From contig JAQTOL010000164.1 in assembly GCA_028748945.1 (NCBI GenBank), forward strand, positions 1 through 7,088: DNA of 7,088 bases. The letters run 5' to 3'. Source of the DNA: Paludibacter sp. GTDB lineage: Bacteria > Bacteroidota > Bacteroidia > Bacteroidales > Paludibacteraceae. A model generated the notes under the pieces. That model was not told where the DNA came from. It saw only the letters and a list, made by a program, of their open reading frames with translations, and ran no database searches. The position numbers were made by a program, and so were the translations under genes. Positions 1 through 7,036 of this stretch are shown one piece after another. Each line of letters opens with the position of its first letter. Positions within the stretch are counted from its first letter, which is position 1.

Positions 1-857
1 TCCGTCATGCCAAATTGATTGGAAGACATAGATACCAGAGTATTCAATTTGTCCCCGCGATGAATATCTAATACCTGACATACCGGACCTAAACCATGAG
101 TAGGGTATGGATTACCTGTGTGATTTTCACTGAATTTCAATCGCCACATATCCTGATAACCTCCATTAGCAGGTGATTCGAAGTTTAGACTACGTAAGTC
201 ATGAATGTATGCACCTTCAACATGGACAATTTCTCCAAATAATCCTTGCTGAGCCATATTTAATGTTGCTATTTCGAAAAAATCATAGCAACAATTTTCC
301 AACATCATACAATGTTTACGGGTTTTCTCAGAGGTATTTATTAGTTGCCAACATTCTTCAACCGTAGTGGCTGCAGGTACTTCCGTAGCCACATGTTTAC
401 CATGTTCCATGGCATAAACTGCAATGGGAGTGTGTAGCTCCCATGGAGTACAACTGTATACAAGGTCAACATTTTTAAGTTCACATACTTTTTTCCAATC
501 GTCTGGCCCGTTATAAAATTCCAACGCCGGTTTTTTGTGATTATCTGATAAAACCTGTTGTGCTTTTTTTACAAAATCTTTGTTTACATCGCAAAGTGCA
601 ACCACTTCTACACCTTCCTGATACATGTACCTACGAAGAGTTTCAGAACCACGCATTCCTAAACCAATAAATGCAATTCGAACAATTGGAATTGGATCGC
701 AACGTAGTTGAAGAGCAGTGGTTTGACCAATCTGGCGTTGTTGTTCACCAAATTCAATCTGACCATTTACAATTTTATATCCTGATGTTTTCTGAGCTGA
801 ACCTAGAAAAAGGAAAATCATCAAGAATAAAGCCAGTATAAATGTTTTTCTTTGCAT
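1..857 (-). CDS. GH109 alpha-N-acetylgalactosaminidase (Gfo/Idh/MocA fold), 3' end cut off by window edge
   Basis: Partial gene: 285 residues are present and the frame is still open at position 1. Family members are usually about 440-470 residues, so roughly the last third is missing. Residues 1-21 form a Sec signal peptide (hydrophobic core at about 6-18, probable cut GSA/QK), which supports the start at 857 and export to the periplasm. A Rossmann NAD site follows: GLGMRG at residues 65-70, with D90 at the end of the next strand (VVALCD). Stretches typical of GH109 rather than ordinary Gfo/Idh dehydrogenases are TPWELHTP (137-144), ATEVPAATT (157-165), ENCCYDFFE (187-195) and NPYPTHGLGPVCQ (249-261). 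GH109 enzymes keep NAD+ bound and cleave terminal alpha-GalNAc by transient oxidation at C3. E159, Y191, Y251 and H254 are the likely active-site residues, judged by motif position. It is third in a row of three exported alpha-glycosidases, 115 bp after the GH36-like gene with no terminator between. The family is firm; the exact substrate is inferred. Confidence 0.9.
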   Translation of the reverse strand, partial: MQRKTFILALFLMIFLFLGSAQKTSGYKIVNGQIEFGEQQRQIGQTTALQLRCDPIPIVRIAFIGLGMRGSETLRRYMYQEGVEVVALCDVNKDFVKKAQQVLSDNHKKPALEFYNGPDDWKKVCELKNVDLVYSCTPWELHTPIAVYAMEHGKHVATEVPAATTVEECWQLINTSEKTRKHCMMLENCCYDFFEIATLNMAQQGLFGEIVHVEGAYIHDLRSLNFESPANGGYQDMWRLKFSENHTGNPYPTHGLGPVCQVLDIHRGDKLNTLVSMSSNQFGMT

Positions 858-972
858 AATGATTTTTAATTAGTTATTTGTTTGATATTCTTATTATAGT
901 AATAGTAAGGATCTTATAAAATCATATTTCAAAATAATATTAAGTGGTTTTGATGTTTTAGATGATTGAAAT

Positions 973-2988
973 TTATTTGACAGGAACAGCATTCATAACT
1001 TTAACCTCAAATGGTTTTAAATCAATCTGAAATGAACTCCCTTTTCCAATTGGTAGTAAAATATTTTTACTTCTGGCATCAAAAAAGTTGTACTCAATGT
1101 TTATATTCTCAGGTATTTCAAATATTTCAGCGACATTGATAGTGAAGGATTGTTTTTCAGTCGAAGGATTCCTCAACATTAATATGCCTTTTTTCGGTGA
1201 CCATGACGCAAATCCATAAATTTGAGTATCCGCTGGAGAACCTCCAACCCAATGAGTATCAACCATAATATCTTCATTTACTTTTGCCCAATGTATTGCT
1301 TTAGCTAAACAATCCCACGTAGCTTTATTTAGCTTGTGGGGATTAATATACAATTCCTGTAAACTGGTACCAGTTCCGAAAAATGACCATATTTCATCTG
1401 ACATATCTTTATCTGACATATTAAGAGTTCCCGGAGTTCCATTATCCGCAATACAAACGCCATGATACATTAGAGAATTAAGTGGATATAAAAATCCTCT
1501 TTTTACAATATTCTTGTATGCTTCGGCATCGCGGAAAGTAATCCATTGCTGTCTTTTCGATCCGACTCCGGTTAATCCTGTATCATCGCCATTTCTCCAA
1601 ATAGCATCTCCATAAAATAACCAGTAAGGTGAAGGCCATGTACCTACAGTAAGACTAAAATACAAGTCAGGTTTAAGTTTCCTTAAATCTGGAATAAGTT
1701 TCAATAAGGCATTAATGTCCTTTTCATAGCTTGCATTTGCTCCTTCCGAATCATTTCCTAAACCTACGCCATCAAACTTAAACATTGACACACCCTGATT
1801 CTTTACGAAATCCGAGGCTACATCAATAAATCGTTTATAGTAATTTGATCCGCTCAACGAAAAGCCATTGGAATTGGTTTCAAATGGAGGAATTTGTTTC
1901 TGCCCATAAGCAAGTCGTTGAATTTTAGCTTCATCATAACCACCCCAGGGTGAAATCCAAACACCCAAACTAGATTGATACTTTTTGGCAAGTTCGGACA
2001 TCTTTGTAAAACCATTCGGAAATCCACTATTAAATTCCCAAAGCGTTTGATTATCATCCCAGCCATCATCAAAAAGAAAGGCATCCATTTTTATTTTTCT
2101 TTTCACAATCAGGCTGTCAGCAAATGTTTGTATCCGATCCAAACAAGATGTTTCGTCCAACTTTCTATCTCCAAATGAGATATCAAACCATGAATTATAA
2201 TGTAACTGCTGATGGTATGGTACAGCTCGTTCTCTTTCCAAATAATACAGGAAACTCCTTCGCAATTGCTTGTCAGACGAAACTCCCCAAACTGTCGAAA
2301 ATATTAATGGTTCCGATTTAGTTATCCCTTGGTAACGTTTTATAAACGAAACAATTAAATTTTTGTTGATTACCACTTTGCTCATAGGATGCTCTAATGC
2401 ACAAAAGAAATTATTTCCTGCAAGTGGTGAACCATCAACAATTCCGGTTATCTTCAAACCACTTGTGTATGGAAATTCTATCAATCCTATTTTATCAACA
2501 CGAAGAGAATCTTTTACACTTAAAGTGAATCTTTGTATTAAATAATTTGATCCATCTTTTAATGATACTTCCCAATGGATTTTCAAACCAGATTCTTCAT
2601 TATAAAAATCGGATGAAATCTTTTTTCCGTCGAAATGATCGGATACTTTAATTGCACCATGTTCTTTTTTTATTAAGCTGACGATTGGACTTTCTATTAC
2701 TTTGAAATCATTTGAAGTTAAACATTCTCCATTCTCCAATTCCAGATAAAACCATGGTGTTTGCTTCCAGTCGATAATTTGATTGGTTTCTTTATTTAAA
2801 AAGCTTTGTGCATGAACCACTTGATTAATTACCACCCACTTTGCCTCAAGAGTATTATTTTTTACTTCAAAAAAATCATTATTTACTCTAGCTTGTGCAC
2901 TTCCTATGCTTTCTCCTGTATATAAAGGCTGGGCAAATAAGCTGCTTAAAAATATTGAAAATATACTTGCTAAAAAAAATGGTCTCAT
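973..2988 (-). CDS. GH36-like clan-D alpha-galactosidase / alpha-N-acetylgalactosaminidase
   Basis: 671-residue exported glycoside hydrolase. Residues 1-19 are a Sec signal peptide (probable cut SLFA/Q), fixing the start and pointing to the periplasm. Layout fits GH36: an N-terminal beta-sandwich (about 25-255), a TIM barrel (about 260-570) opening with YNSWFDI (264-270), and a C-terminal beta domain (about 580-671). Barrel motifs match clan D (GH27/GH36): FLFDDGWDD at 304-312, where D307/D308 should bind substrate; LGVWISPWGGY at 341-351; MFKFDG at 402-407, giving D406 as nucleophile; WRNGDD at 464-469, giving D469 as acid/base. The 63-residue gap between D406 and D469 is close to that in characterised clan-D enzymes (about 60). 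The predicted reaction is retaining hydrolysis of terminal alpha-Gal or alpha-GalNAc; I cannot tell which from sequence alone. Homologues in Bacteroidota sometimes carry a misleading 'enterotoxin' label; nothing here suggests a toxin. It lies 117 bp after the GH31 gene and 115 bp before the GH109 gene, probably cotranscribed. Confidence 0.87.
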   Translation of the reverse strand: MRPFFLASIFSIFLSSLFAQPLYTGESIGSAQARVNNDFFEVKNNTLEAKWVVINQVVHAQSFLNKETNQIIDWKQTPWFYLELENGECLTSNDFKVIESPIVSLIKKEHGAIKVSDHFDGKKISSDFYNEESGLKIHWEVSLKDGSNYLIQRFTLSVKDSLRVDKIGLIEFPYTSGLKITGIVDGSPLAGNNFFCALEHPMSKVVINKNLIVSFIKRYQGITKSEPLIFSTVWGVSSDKQLRRSFLYYLERERAVPYHQQLHYNSWFDISFGDRKLDETSCLDRIQTFADSLIVKRKIKMDAFLFDDGWDDNQTLWEFNSGFPNGFTKMSELAKKYQSSLGVWISPWGGYDEAKIQRLAYGQKQIPPFETNSNGFSLSGSNYYKRFIDVASDFVKNQGVSMFKFDGVGLGNDSEGANASYEKDINALLKLIPDLRKLKPDLYFSLTVGTWPSPYWLFYGDAIWRNGDDTGLTGVGSKRQQWITFRDAEAYKNIVKRGFLYPLNSLMYHGVCIADNGTPGTLNMSDKDMSDEIWSFFGTGTSLQELYINPHKLNKATWDCLAKAIHWAKVNEDIMVDTHWVGGSPADTQIYGFASWSPKKGILMLRNPSTEKQSFTINVAEIFEIPENINIEYNFFDARSKNILLPIGKGSSFQIDLKPFEVKVMNAVPVK

Positions 2989-3019
2989 TTTATTTGTTTG
3001 TTAGTAAGATTGTTTATGG

Positions 3020-3048
3020 TTGAATTTAAAGCTCTTTAATTGAATTTA
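3020..3048. promoter_or_regulatory. Direct repeat flanking a palindrome, upstream of the GH36-like gene
   Basis: Two exact copies of TTGAATTTA lie at 3020-3028 and 3040-3048, a 20-bp period of about two helical turns. Between and overlapping them is an inverted repeat, TTAAAG-CT-CTTTAA, at 3026-3039. The block sits about 30-60 bp before the GH36-like start codon at 2988. The layout resembles a regulator-binding site, but the sequence is AT-rich and I do not recognise the motif, so a chance match is possible. Confidence 0.25.
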
Positions 3049-3105
3049 TCAAATTACGATCTGTAAATGTTCAAAGGTGCTTCTAAGTAGTATTCTTTGA
3101 GATAA

Positions 3106-4704
3106 TTATTTAATTTTTTCGAACCAAAGCAAGTCATTTAGTGAAACATCGAATTGCTTGGCAATAGGTCCTTTAACAATTAAACCTTTGTAACTTTTCC
3201 ATTTACCTTTGGGAAAAACAACATTCCTTTTAAATCCTTTTTCTAGCATAGGTGCAACCATAATGTTTTCACCCAACATAAATTGATCTTTACAGGTTTC
3301 AAATCCTTGATTTGGAAATGAATATTCCATATTACTTACAATTGGTTCACCCTTTTCTGCACTTATGTTTGCCAATCTCATAATCTGAGGAACGAAATAT
3401 TGTCTGACTTCAACAGCTTTTTTAACTGCTTCTAAATGATCATTGTCCAAGACTCGCCATGGAGCTACAGAAAATTGCATCATAGGCATTAAAGCCTGAC
3501 ATTGAGCTGAACGGACAATTAAATCCTGATCTAAGGCGCTGCCAGAAATAAATGAAGAATAATCACCTCCACCAATCATATCAGGACACGAAAAAGGATA
3601 ACCCAACAAAGCAGCAGCCGTAATGTCTGGAACTAATTTCTTTAAATCAGACCATGTATGCAGTTTATCACGAAGTCTTTCTACTAAAGGTTCATTCCCT
3701 CGTTTCCACATGGCACGATATTCATTAAGAGGATATTCTAATCCAAATAATCCCCAAAGTTCAGTATGATCGTTTGCCGAAATTTTCTGATAAGAGATAC
3801 TATTTTTTGGATAATATTCAGGATCACCTGCATCAAACTTGAACCCATCTAATCCATAATCGTTTACCATCTTTTGCAATTGATTCTTGTACCATATCAC
3901 AGCTTTCGGATTTGAGAAATCCAATACAAAACTATATCCATTCCACCAATTTATAATCGAAGGTGTTTTTGTTTCTGCCCACGTCATGTTTAGATTCCCC
4001 TCGTTATTCATAAGGACAAGTTTTTCATTCAACAATTCTCTCGATTCCTCTGTGTCAGGACTAATAAACGGACAAACCCACAACATAACTTTGAAGCCCA
4101 TATTCTTTAGTTCATTGATCATTGCTTTAGCATCTGGAAACCCATCTTTTCGAAACTCAAACTTTCCATAATAAGGCGCCCAATTATCATCAATCATCAG
4201 TACCCCTGCAGAAAATCCGTTATCAATAATTTCGTGGGCATATTTTAATATGTCTTTCTGATTTTGATTGTAAATAAGTTCTATCCATGTATTATATTGA
4301 GGGCTTTTAAAGAGAAGCGAATCAGGAAGTTTTCCTGTAGCGGGAAAGAATCTCTTGGAAGCACCCAAATATGCTTCTTTTAAATTACTGCCACATTTCT
4401 CAACTAAAATACTATCAGTATAATCAGTCAAAACGATTTCATTATTCTTAATCAAAAAAGCAAAAGGCTTATTACTCCAAATATATCTTCCTTTAGTTGA
4501 TAAAAATAAGGGTGCTGCCTGGTTAGTCTTTGTATCACCATTTAGATTTATAGAATACCCTTCGACAAAAGGCATTTTATCACCATCGTTTACAGCTGCA
4601 CCGTACCACCTTTCACCCTGTTCTATTGATATTATTTTCTCTAATTGAGCTTTTGCTGTTACTAAACTAAAGCTTAATATTATAAAAAGTATTTCTTTTT
4701 TCAT
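3106..4704 (-). CDS. GH31 alpha-glycosidase, MYORG-like / alpha-galactosidase-like branch
   Basis: 532-residue exported enzyme. Residues 1-19 form a Sec signal peptide (probable cut AKA/Q), supporting the start at 4704. A small N-terminal beta-sandwich (about 22-130) precedes a TIM barrel (about 135-440) and a C-terminal beta domain. GH31 signatures: SPQYNTWIEL at 134-143, VLMIDDNWAPYYG at 168-180, VMLWVCPF at 206-213, DGFKFDAGD at 286-294 with D291 the nucleophile, and LGYPFSCPDMIGGGD at 367-381. The wording around these motifs resembles MYORG and its bacterial relatives (alpha-galactosidase type) more than the maltase or xylosidase branches. No classical WxGD acid/base motif is present; D346 in LRDKLHTW (344-351) is my candidate, 55 residues after the nucleophile, close to the 57 recalled for human MYORG (D463/D520). 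At 532 residues it is short for GH31, where 650-900 is common, but it looks complete. It is first of the three glycosidase genes, directly behind a terminator-like hairpin. The family is secure; alpha-Gal or alpha-GalNAc specificity is inferred from branch and neighbours. Confidence 0.87.
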   Translation of the reverse strand: MKKEILFIILSFSLVTAKAQLEKIISIEQGERWYGAAVNDGDKMPFVEGYSINLNGDTKTNQAAPLFLSTKGRYIWSNKPFAFLIKNNEIVLTDYTDSILVEKCGSNLKEAYLGASKRFFPATGKLPDSLLFKSPQYNTWIELIYNQNQKDILKYAHEIIDNGFSAGVLMIDDNWAPYYGKFEFRKDGFPDAKAMINELKNMGFKVMLWVCPFISPDTEESRELLNEKLVLMNNEGNLNMTWAETKTPSIINWWNGYSFVLDFSNPKAVIWYKNQLQKMVNDYGLDGFKFDAGDPEYYPKNSISYQKISANDHTELWGLFGLEYPLNEYRAMWKRGNEPLVERLRDKLHTWSDLKKLVPDITAAALLGYPFSCPDMIGGGDYSSFISGSALDQDLIVRSAQCQALMPMMQFSVAPWRVLDNDHLEAVKKAVEVRQYFVPQIMRLANISAEKGEPIVSNMEYSFPNQGFETCKDQFMLGENIMVAPMLEKGFKRNVVFPKGKWKSYKGLIVKGPIAKQFDVSLNDLLWFEKIK

Positions 4705-4736
4705 TTGCTACTTGAATTTTAAGCATAATTTAAGTC

Positions 4737-4784
4737 AAAAAAAAGATAACAACAGAGTAATTTCACACTGTTGTTATCTTTTTT
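4737..4784 (-). terminator. Rho-independent terminator / attenuator hairpin between the lipoprotein and GH31 genes
   Basis: A perfect 17-bp inverted repeat: bases 4739-4755 pair with 4768-4784, around a 12-nt loop (4756-4767). The core arm is GATAACAACAG and its complement CTGTTGTTATC. Read on the minus strand, the hairpin starts 14 nt after the lipoprotein stop and ends in a run of eight U, the classic intrinsic terminator form. The arm flanks are A/T runs, so it could also work on the plus strand, but no plus-strand gene faces it. It ends only 32 nt before the GH31 start codon, so it more likely lowers expression of the glycosidase genes relative to the lipoprotein than isolates them fully. 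Confidence 0.8.
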
Positions 4785-4802
4785 ATTCATTATATTCATT
4801 AT
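4785..4802. repeat. Perfect 9-bp tandem duplication over the lipoprotein stop codon
   Basis: ATTCATTAT occurs twice without a gap (4785-4793 and 4794-4802). The second copy contains the lipoprotein stop codon (4799-4801), and the first abuts the terminator hairpin. It looks like a small replication-slippage duplication and probably has no function beyond setting the stop-to-hairpin distance. Confidence 0.6.
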
Positions 4803-6574
4803 AAAGCGGTGAAAGTGACTGTGAATTTTTTATTGTTTGTAGGAACAATAGTATAATTCGTACCATCCATATTTACTTTATCGAAATTGAATCCATCTTT
4901 TAAATCAACAGATACCTTATATAAAGCGGTTGCTGTAGGAACAGGTAATTTAAGTCCATTTCCAGACATTGTAACTCCATCGAAATATTTCGAATAAATT
5001 TCCATTTTAGATGCATCGGGGTTTGATATTGGAGCTGCAAAGAAAGCAACATCACCTCCCCAAGGAAGTATATATAAAGTGCCTTCATATGTGTTTGTAG
5101 TGCCTTTTCTGTATAAGGTCATCATTGTTGATTGATTCCAACTATGAGAGTCAGCTTCGTATTTACCCCAGCACCAACCATCCATATAAATTGCATCAGG
5201 GTAACCGGTTTCTTTCCTTACATAAACATTTCCAGAAAAGGCATCAATATGAACGTAATATTGCCCAGACTCTTGTATAACTGTCCAGTTCGCATTGCCT
5301 TTCCCACTAAATACGTCAGGATCACAAAACGCAGTAGTCAAATTTACCCCTTGTGCGCTAATTACTTGATTTTTAGTCAAAGTCATTGTGCCATCATACT
5401 CGTAATATTTATCTGGAACTATATTTAAAGTAGTGCTCGCAAATGTCATTGTAGAAACAACAAGAACTCCATTGATAAATATTCCCTGATTGGTGTACTC
5501 GAGAGTTTTTGTTCCATCTGTTAACCTCACTTTGCTAATAGTTGTGCCATCGGCACTAAATACTTTAATTGTATATGGACCACCAGCAGAAATAACAAAA
5601 CTGGCTGGTATGTTGTCGGCACCCATAACAATTTGTCCACCACTATACACGATATATTGTTCTAAACCGGCTTTTTTGAAACGAAATGTTCCGGCAACGA
5701 TATTTCCCCACATATCATCTGCAGGATCACCGGTGCCCGTATTAGGAGCAGTCCAAGTCCACATTTTTTGTGTTCCGATTGTGAATCCGCTCATCTTCAT
5801 TTTGGCTTTTTCGGTATCAATTTCCCCATCTGCCCAATGTCCTGAGATATTTCCTAAAATATAAAGACTTTCGGTCATTGGATTCCACGTTTGAATTTCA
5901 CCTAATGTTAAGTCAAAACTTAAGGGATTGAAAGAAATTTTGAAATATTCTTCAGTTGCTTTACCAAACGTAATATCACTACTTCCCATTGATTGTATAG
6001 TTGTTCCTTCAAGTCCCCATGCCATACCCGATTTATCGGTATTGGTGTAGATTTTACCAACGGCATTAACTGGGAAAAAATCTGAAACTTCGAAAACTGC
6101 CCCGTTTTTCTTCATGGGGTAAGCTGTGTTGTTTATGATAATATACAATTGATCAAAAACGGGTAACCCTAGATTTTTAATCACGAGTTCTTTTGTGATT
6201 AATGCATCTGCAGCATTTTTCACAGTTACGCTAACAGTCATATCACCCGCTGTTGCATTTTTTGGTAGAGGAATGGTAAGTGCTTCATTCATTGCAAATG
6301 TTTTGCCAGTCAGCATTTTTGTTACTTCAAAAATAGTACCGCTTGCATTACTCATACTAATTGTATAAGCACGCAATCCTGTTTCATCTGAAACATCTCC
6401 GGTCAGAGTTACTACATCCCCATATTTTAAAGTGCTTTCAGGTGAGATTTTCAAGTTCTCAATTTTGGCCTTTCCAGCATTGGGGTCAATAGGATCTTGT
6501 GTTTTACATGCTGTAAAAACAGCGAACATAGTCGTTAATAAAGCAAATGCGAAATACTTAAAGTTTTTTTTCAT
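4799..6574 (-). CDS. SusE/SusF-like outer-membrane glycan-binding lipoprotein
   Basis: 591-residue lipoprotein. The N-terminus is a type II signal peptide with lipobox FTAC, so C23 should be lipidated. Nearby acidic residues (D27, D30) fit, loosely, the surface-export signals of Bacteroidota lipoproteins. Residues 35-135 read as an Ig-like domain (GDVVTLTGDVSDETGL at 52-67, then TVSVTVKNAADA), typical of the N-terminal part of SusE-type proteins. Two stretches resembling SusE/SusF starch-binding modules follow: LYIIINNTAYPM from 143, and LYILGNISGHWADG from 237 with many aromatic residues (W247, W272, W274, W289). A further beta-rich, aromatic region spans about 390-591 (GWCWGKY at 466-472, W479, W505) and may be one of the 'DUF' C-terminal domains of PUL lipoproteins. 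No catalytic motif is visible. The likely role is to hold glycan at the cell surface for the enzymes encoded downstream. A strong hairpin begins 14 nt after the stop codon. SusC and SusD are not next to it. The binding role is inferred from architecture and context; the ligand is unknown. Confidence 0.78.
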   Translation of the reverse strand: MKKNFKYFAFALLTTMFAVFTACKTQDPIDPNAGKAKIENLKISPESTLKYGDVVTLTGDVSDETGLRAYTISMSNASGTIFEVTKMLTGKTFAMNEALTIPLPKNATAGDMTVSVTVKNAADALITKELVIKNLGLPVFDQLYIIINNTAYPMKKNGAVFEVSDFFPVNAVGKIYTNTDKSGMAWGLEGTTIQSMGSSDITFGKATEEYFKISFNPLSFDLTLGEIQTWNPMTESLYILGNISGHWADGEIDTEKAKMKMSGFTIGTQKMWTWTAPNTGTGDPADDMWGNIVAGTFRFKKAGLEQYIVYSGGQIVMGADNIPASFVISAGGPYTIKVFSADGTTISKVRLTDGTKTLEYTNQGIFINGVLVVSTMTFASTTLNIVPDKYYEYDGTMTLTKNQVISAQGVNLTTAFCDPDVFSGKGNANWTVIQESGQYYVHIDAFSGNVYVRKETGYPDAIYMDGWCWGKYEADSHSWNQSTMMTLYRKGTTNTYEGTLYILPWGGDVAFFAAPISNPDASKMEIYSKYFDGVTMSGNGLKLPVPTATALYKVSVDLKDGFNFDKVNMDGTNYTIVPTNNKKFTVTFTAL

Positions 6575-6617
6575 AAGAATTATTTTTTGAGATTGAGGAA
6601 ATTTAAAAATTTATTAT

Positions 6618-6645
6618 TGAATTTGAAATATATCTCTTAAATTCA
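6618..6645. repeat. Short inverted repeat upstream of the SusE/F-like lipoprotein gene
   Basis: TGAATTT (6618-6624) and AAATTCA (6639-6645) form a 7-bp inverted repeat with a 14-nt spacer, 44 bp before the lipoprotein start codon at 6574. It shares its core TTGAATTT with the direct repeats before the GH36-like gene. The 126-bp gap around it (6575-6700) is otherwise AT-rich, without a clear Bacteroidota-type promoter or a terminator for the T9SS fragment. It may be an operator or simply AT-rich noise. Confidence 0.2.
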
Positions 6646-6700
6646 GATTTGTGAAATTGACATAAAAAAGTAACAGACTTTAAAAATGAAGTTGGTGATA

Positions 6701-7036
6701 TTATTTTATCATTACTTTTTGTGAATACTTTTTACCCTCTACCGTTACAAAAACTAAATATGTACCTGAGTGTAAGTTAATGTTGGAATTAGTTATCGCT
6801 TTTAAACTGGTGACTTGAGCACCCGATGGAGTATAAACAGCAATATCACAAAGCTTATTTGATTGTACTGTGAGAAGATTTGTTCCAGTTTGTATGTGTA
6901 TGTTGTTTATAGTAGCTTTTATCAAACCGGTTGACGTTGATTCGCTGAAAGCAAGTTTCTGAACTTTTAAATTTGCTGCCCATACAGTATTGTTGTTCAT
7001 TTTCATTATATATTTACCAACTGGAATGTCCGTCAT
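6701..7036 (-). CDS. T9SS (Por) C-terminal sorting-domain fragment, probable gene remnant
   Basis: 111-residue reading frame ending in a type IX secretion sorting tail. The last ~60 residues have the usual pattern: a short strand (LLTVQSN), then IAVYTPSGAQV, LHSGTYLVFV, and the basic end KKYSQKVMIK. The first ~25 residues (MTDIPVGKYIMKM) look like the end of another tail-like strand pair, so the frame seems to start in the middle of a domain. There is no signal peptide, so as drawn the protein could not reach the T9SS, which acts on Sec-exported clients. The coding pattern continues upstream of the ATG (NLGQLD, 7037-7054) until a stop at 7055-7057; a second in-frame stop (TGA) follows a few codons further up. 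This suggests the 3' end of a broken secreted-protein gene, or a sequencing error near this end. The start at 7036 is only the first available ATG. The sorting tail is fairly clear; the state of the gene is inferred. Confidence 0.6.
   Translation of the reverse strand: MTDIPVGKYIMKMNNNTVWAANLKVQKLAFSESTSTGLIKATINNIHIQTGTNLLTVQSNKLCDIAVYTPSGAQVTSLKAITNSNINLHSGTYLVFVTVEGKKYSQKVMIK

Noticed and set aside
173..367. Plus-strand 64-codon frame near the left end.
   Set aside because: It lies wholly within the GH109 gene on the other strand, whose motifs are unmistakable.
1..857. Calling the left-end gene a plain inositol/glucose dehydrogenase of the Gfo/Idh/MocA family.
   Set aside because: The signal peptide and the ENCCYDFFE and YPTHGLGPVCQ motifs mark it as GH109 rather than a cytoplasmic dehydrogenase.
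1854..2545. Several open frames of 60-76 codons on both strands inside the GH36-like gene.
   Set aside because: They overlap a gene with clear catalytic motifs, show no recognisable domain, and read as shadows of it in other frames.
3034..3085. Minus-strand TTTG followed by TAATTTG, resembling the Bacteroidota -33/-7 promoter (TTTG, TAnnTTTG).
   Set aside because: The -7 element lacks one base and the spacer is about 15 instead of about 19-21, so it is not good enough to call in AT-rich DNA.
4800..4930. TATAAAGCGGT occurring twice near the lipoprotein 3' end.
   Set aside because: Both copies are coding for Thr-Ala-Leu in the same gene and are explained by codon choice.
5132..5864. Plus-strand open frames of 98 and 124 codons opposite the lipoprotein gene.
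   Set aside because: They are antisense to a coherent lipoprotein frame, have no leader or domain pattern, and their composition fits reverse-complement coding.
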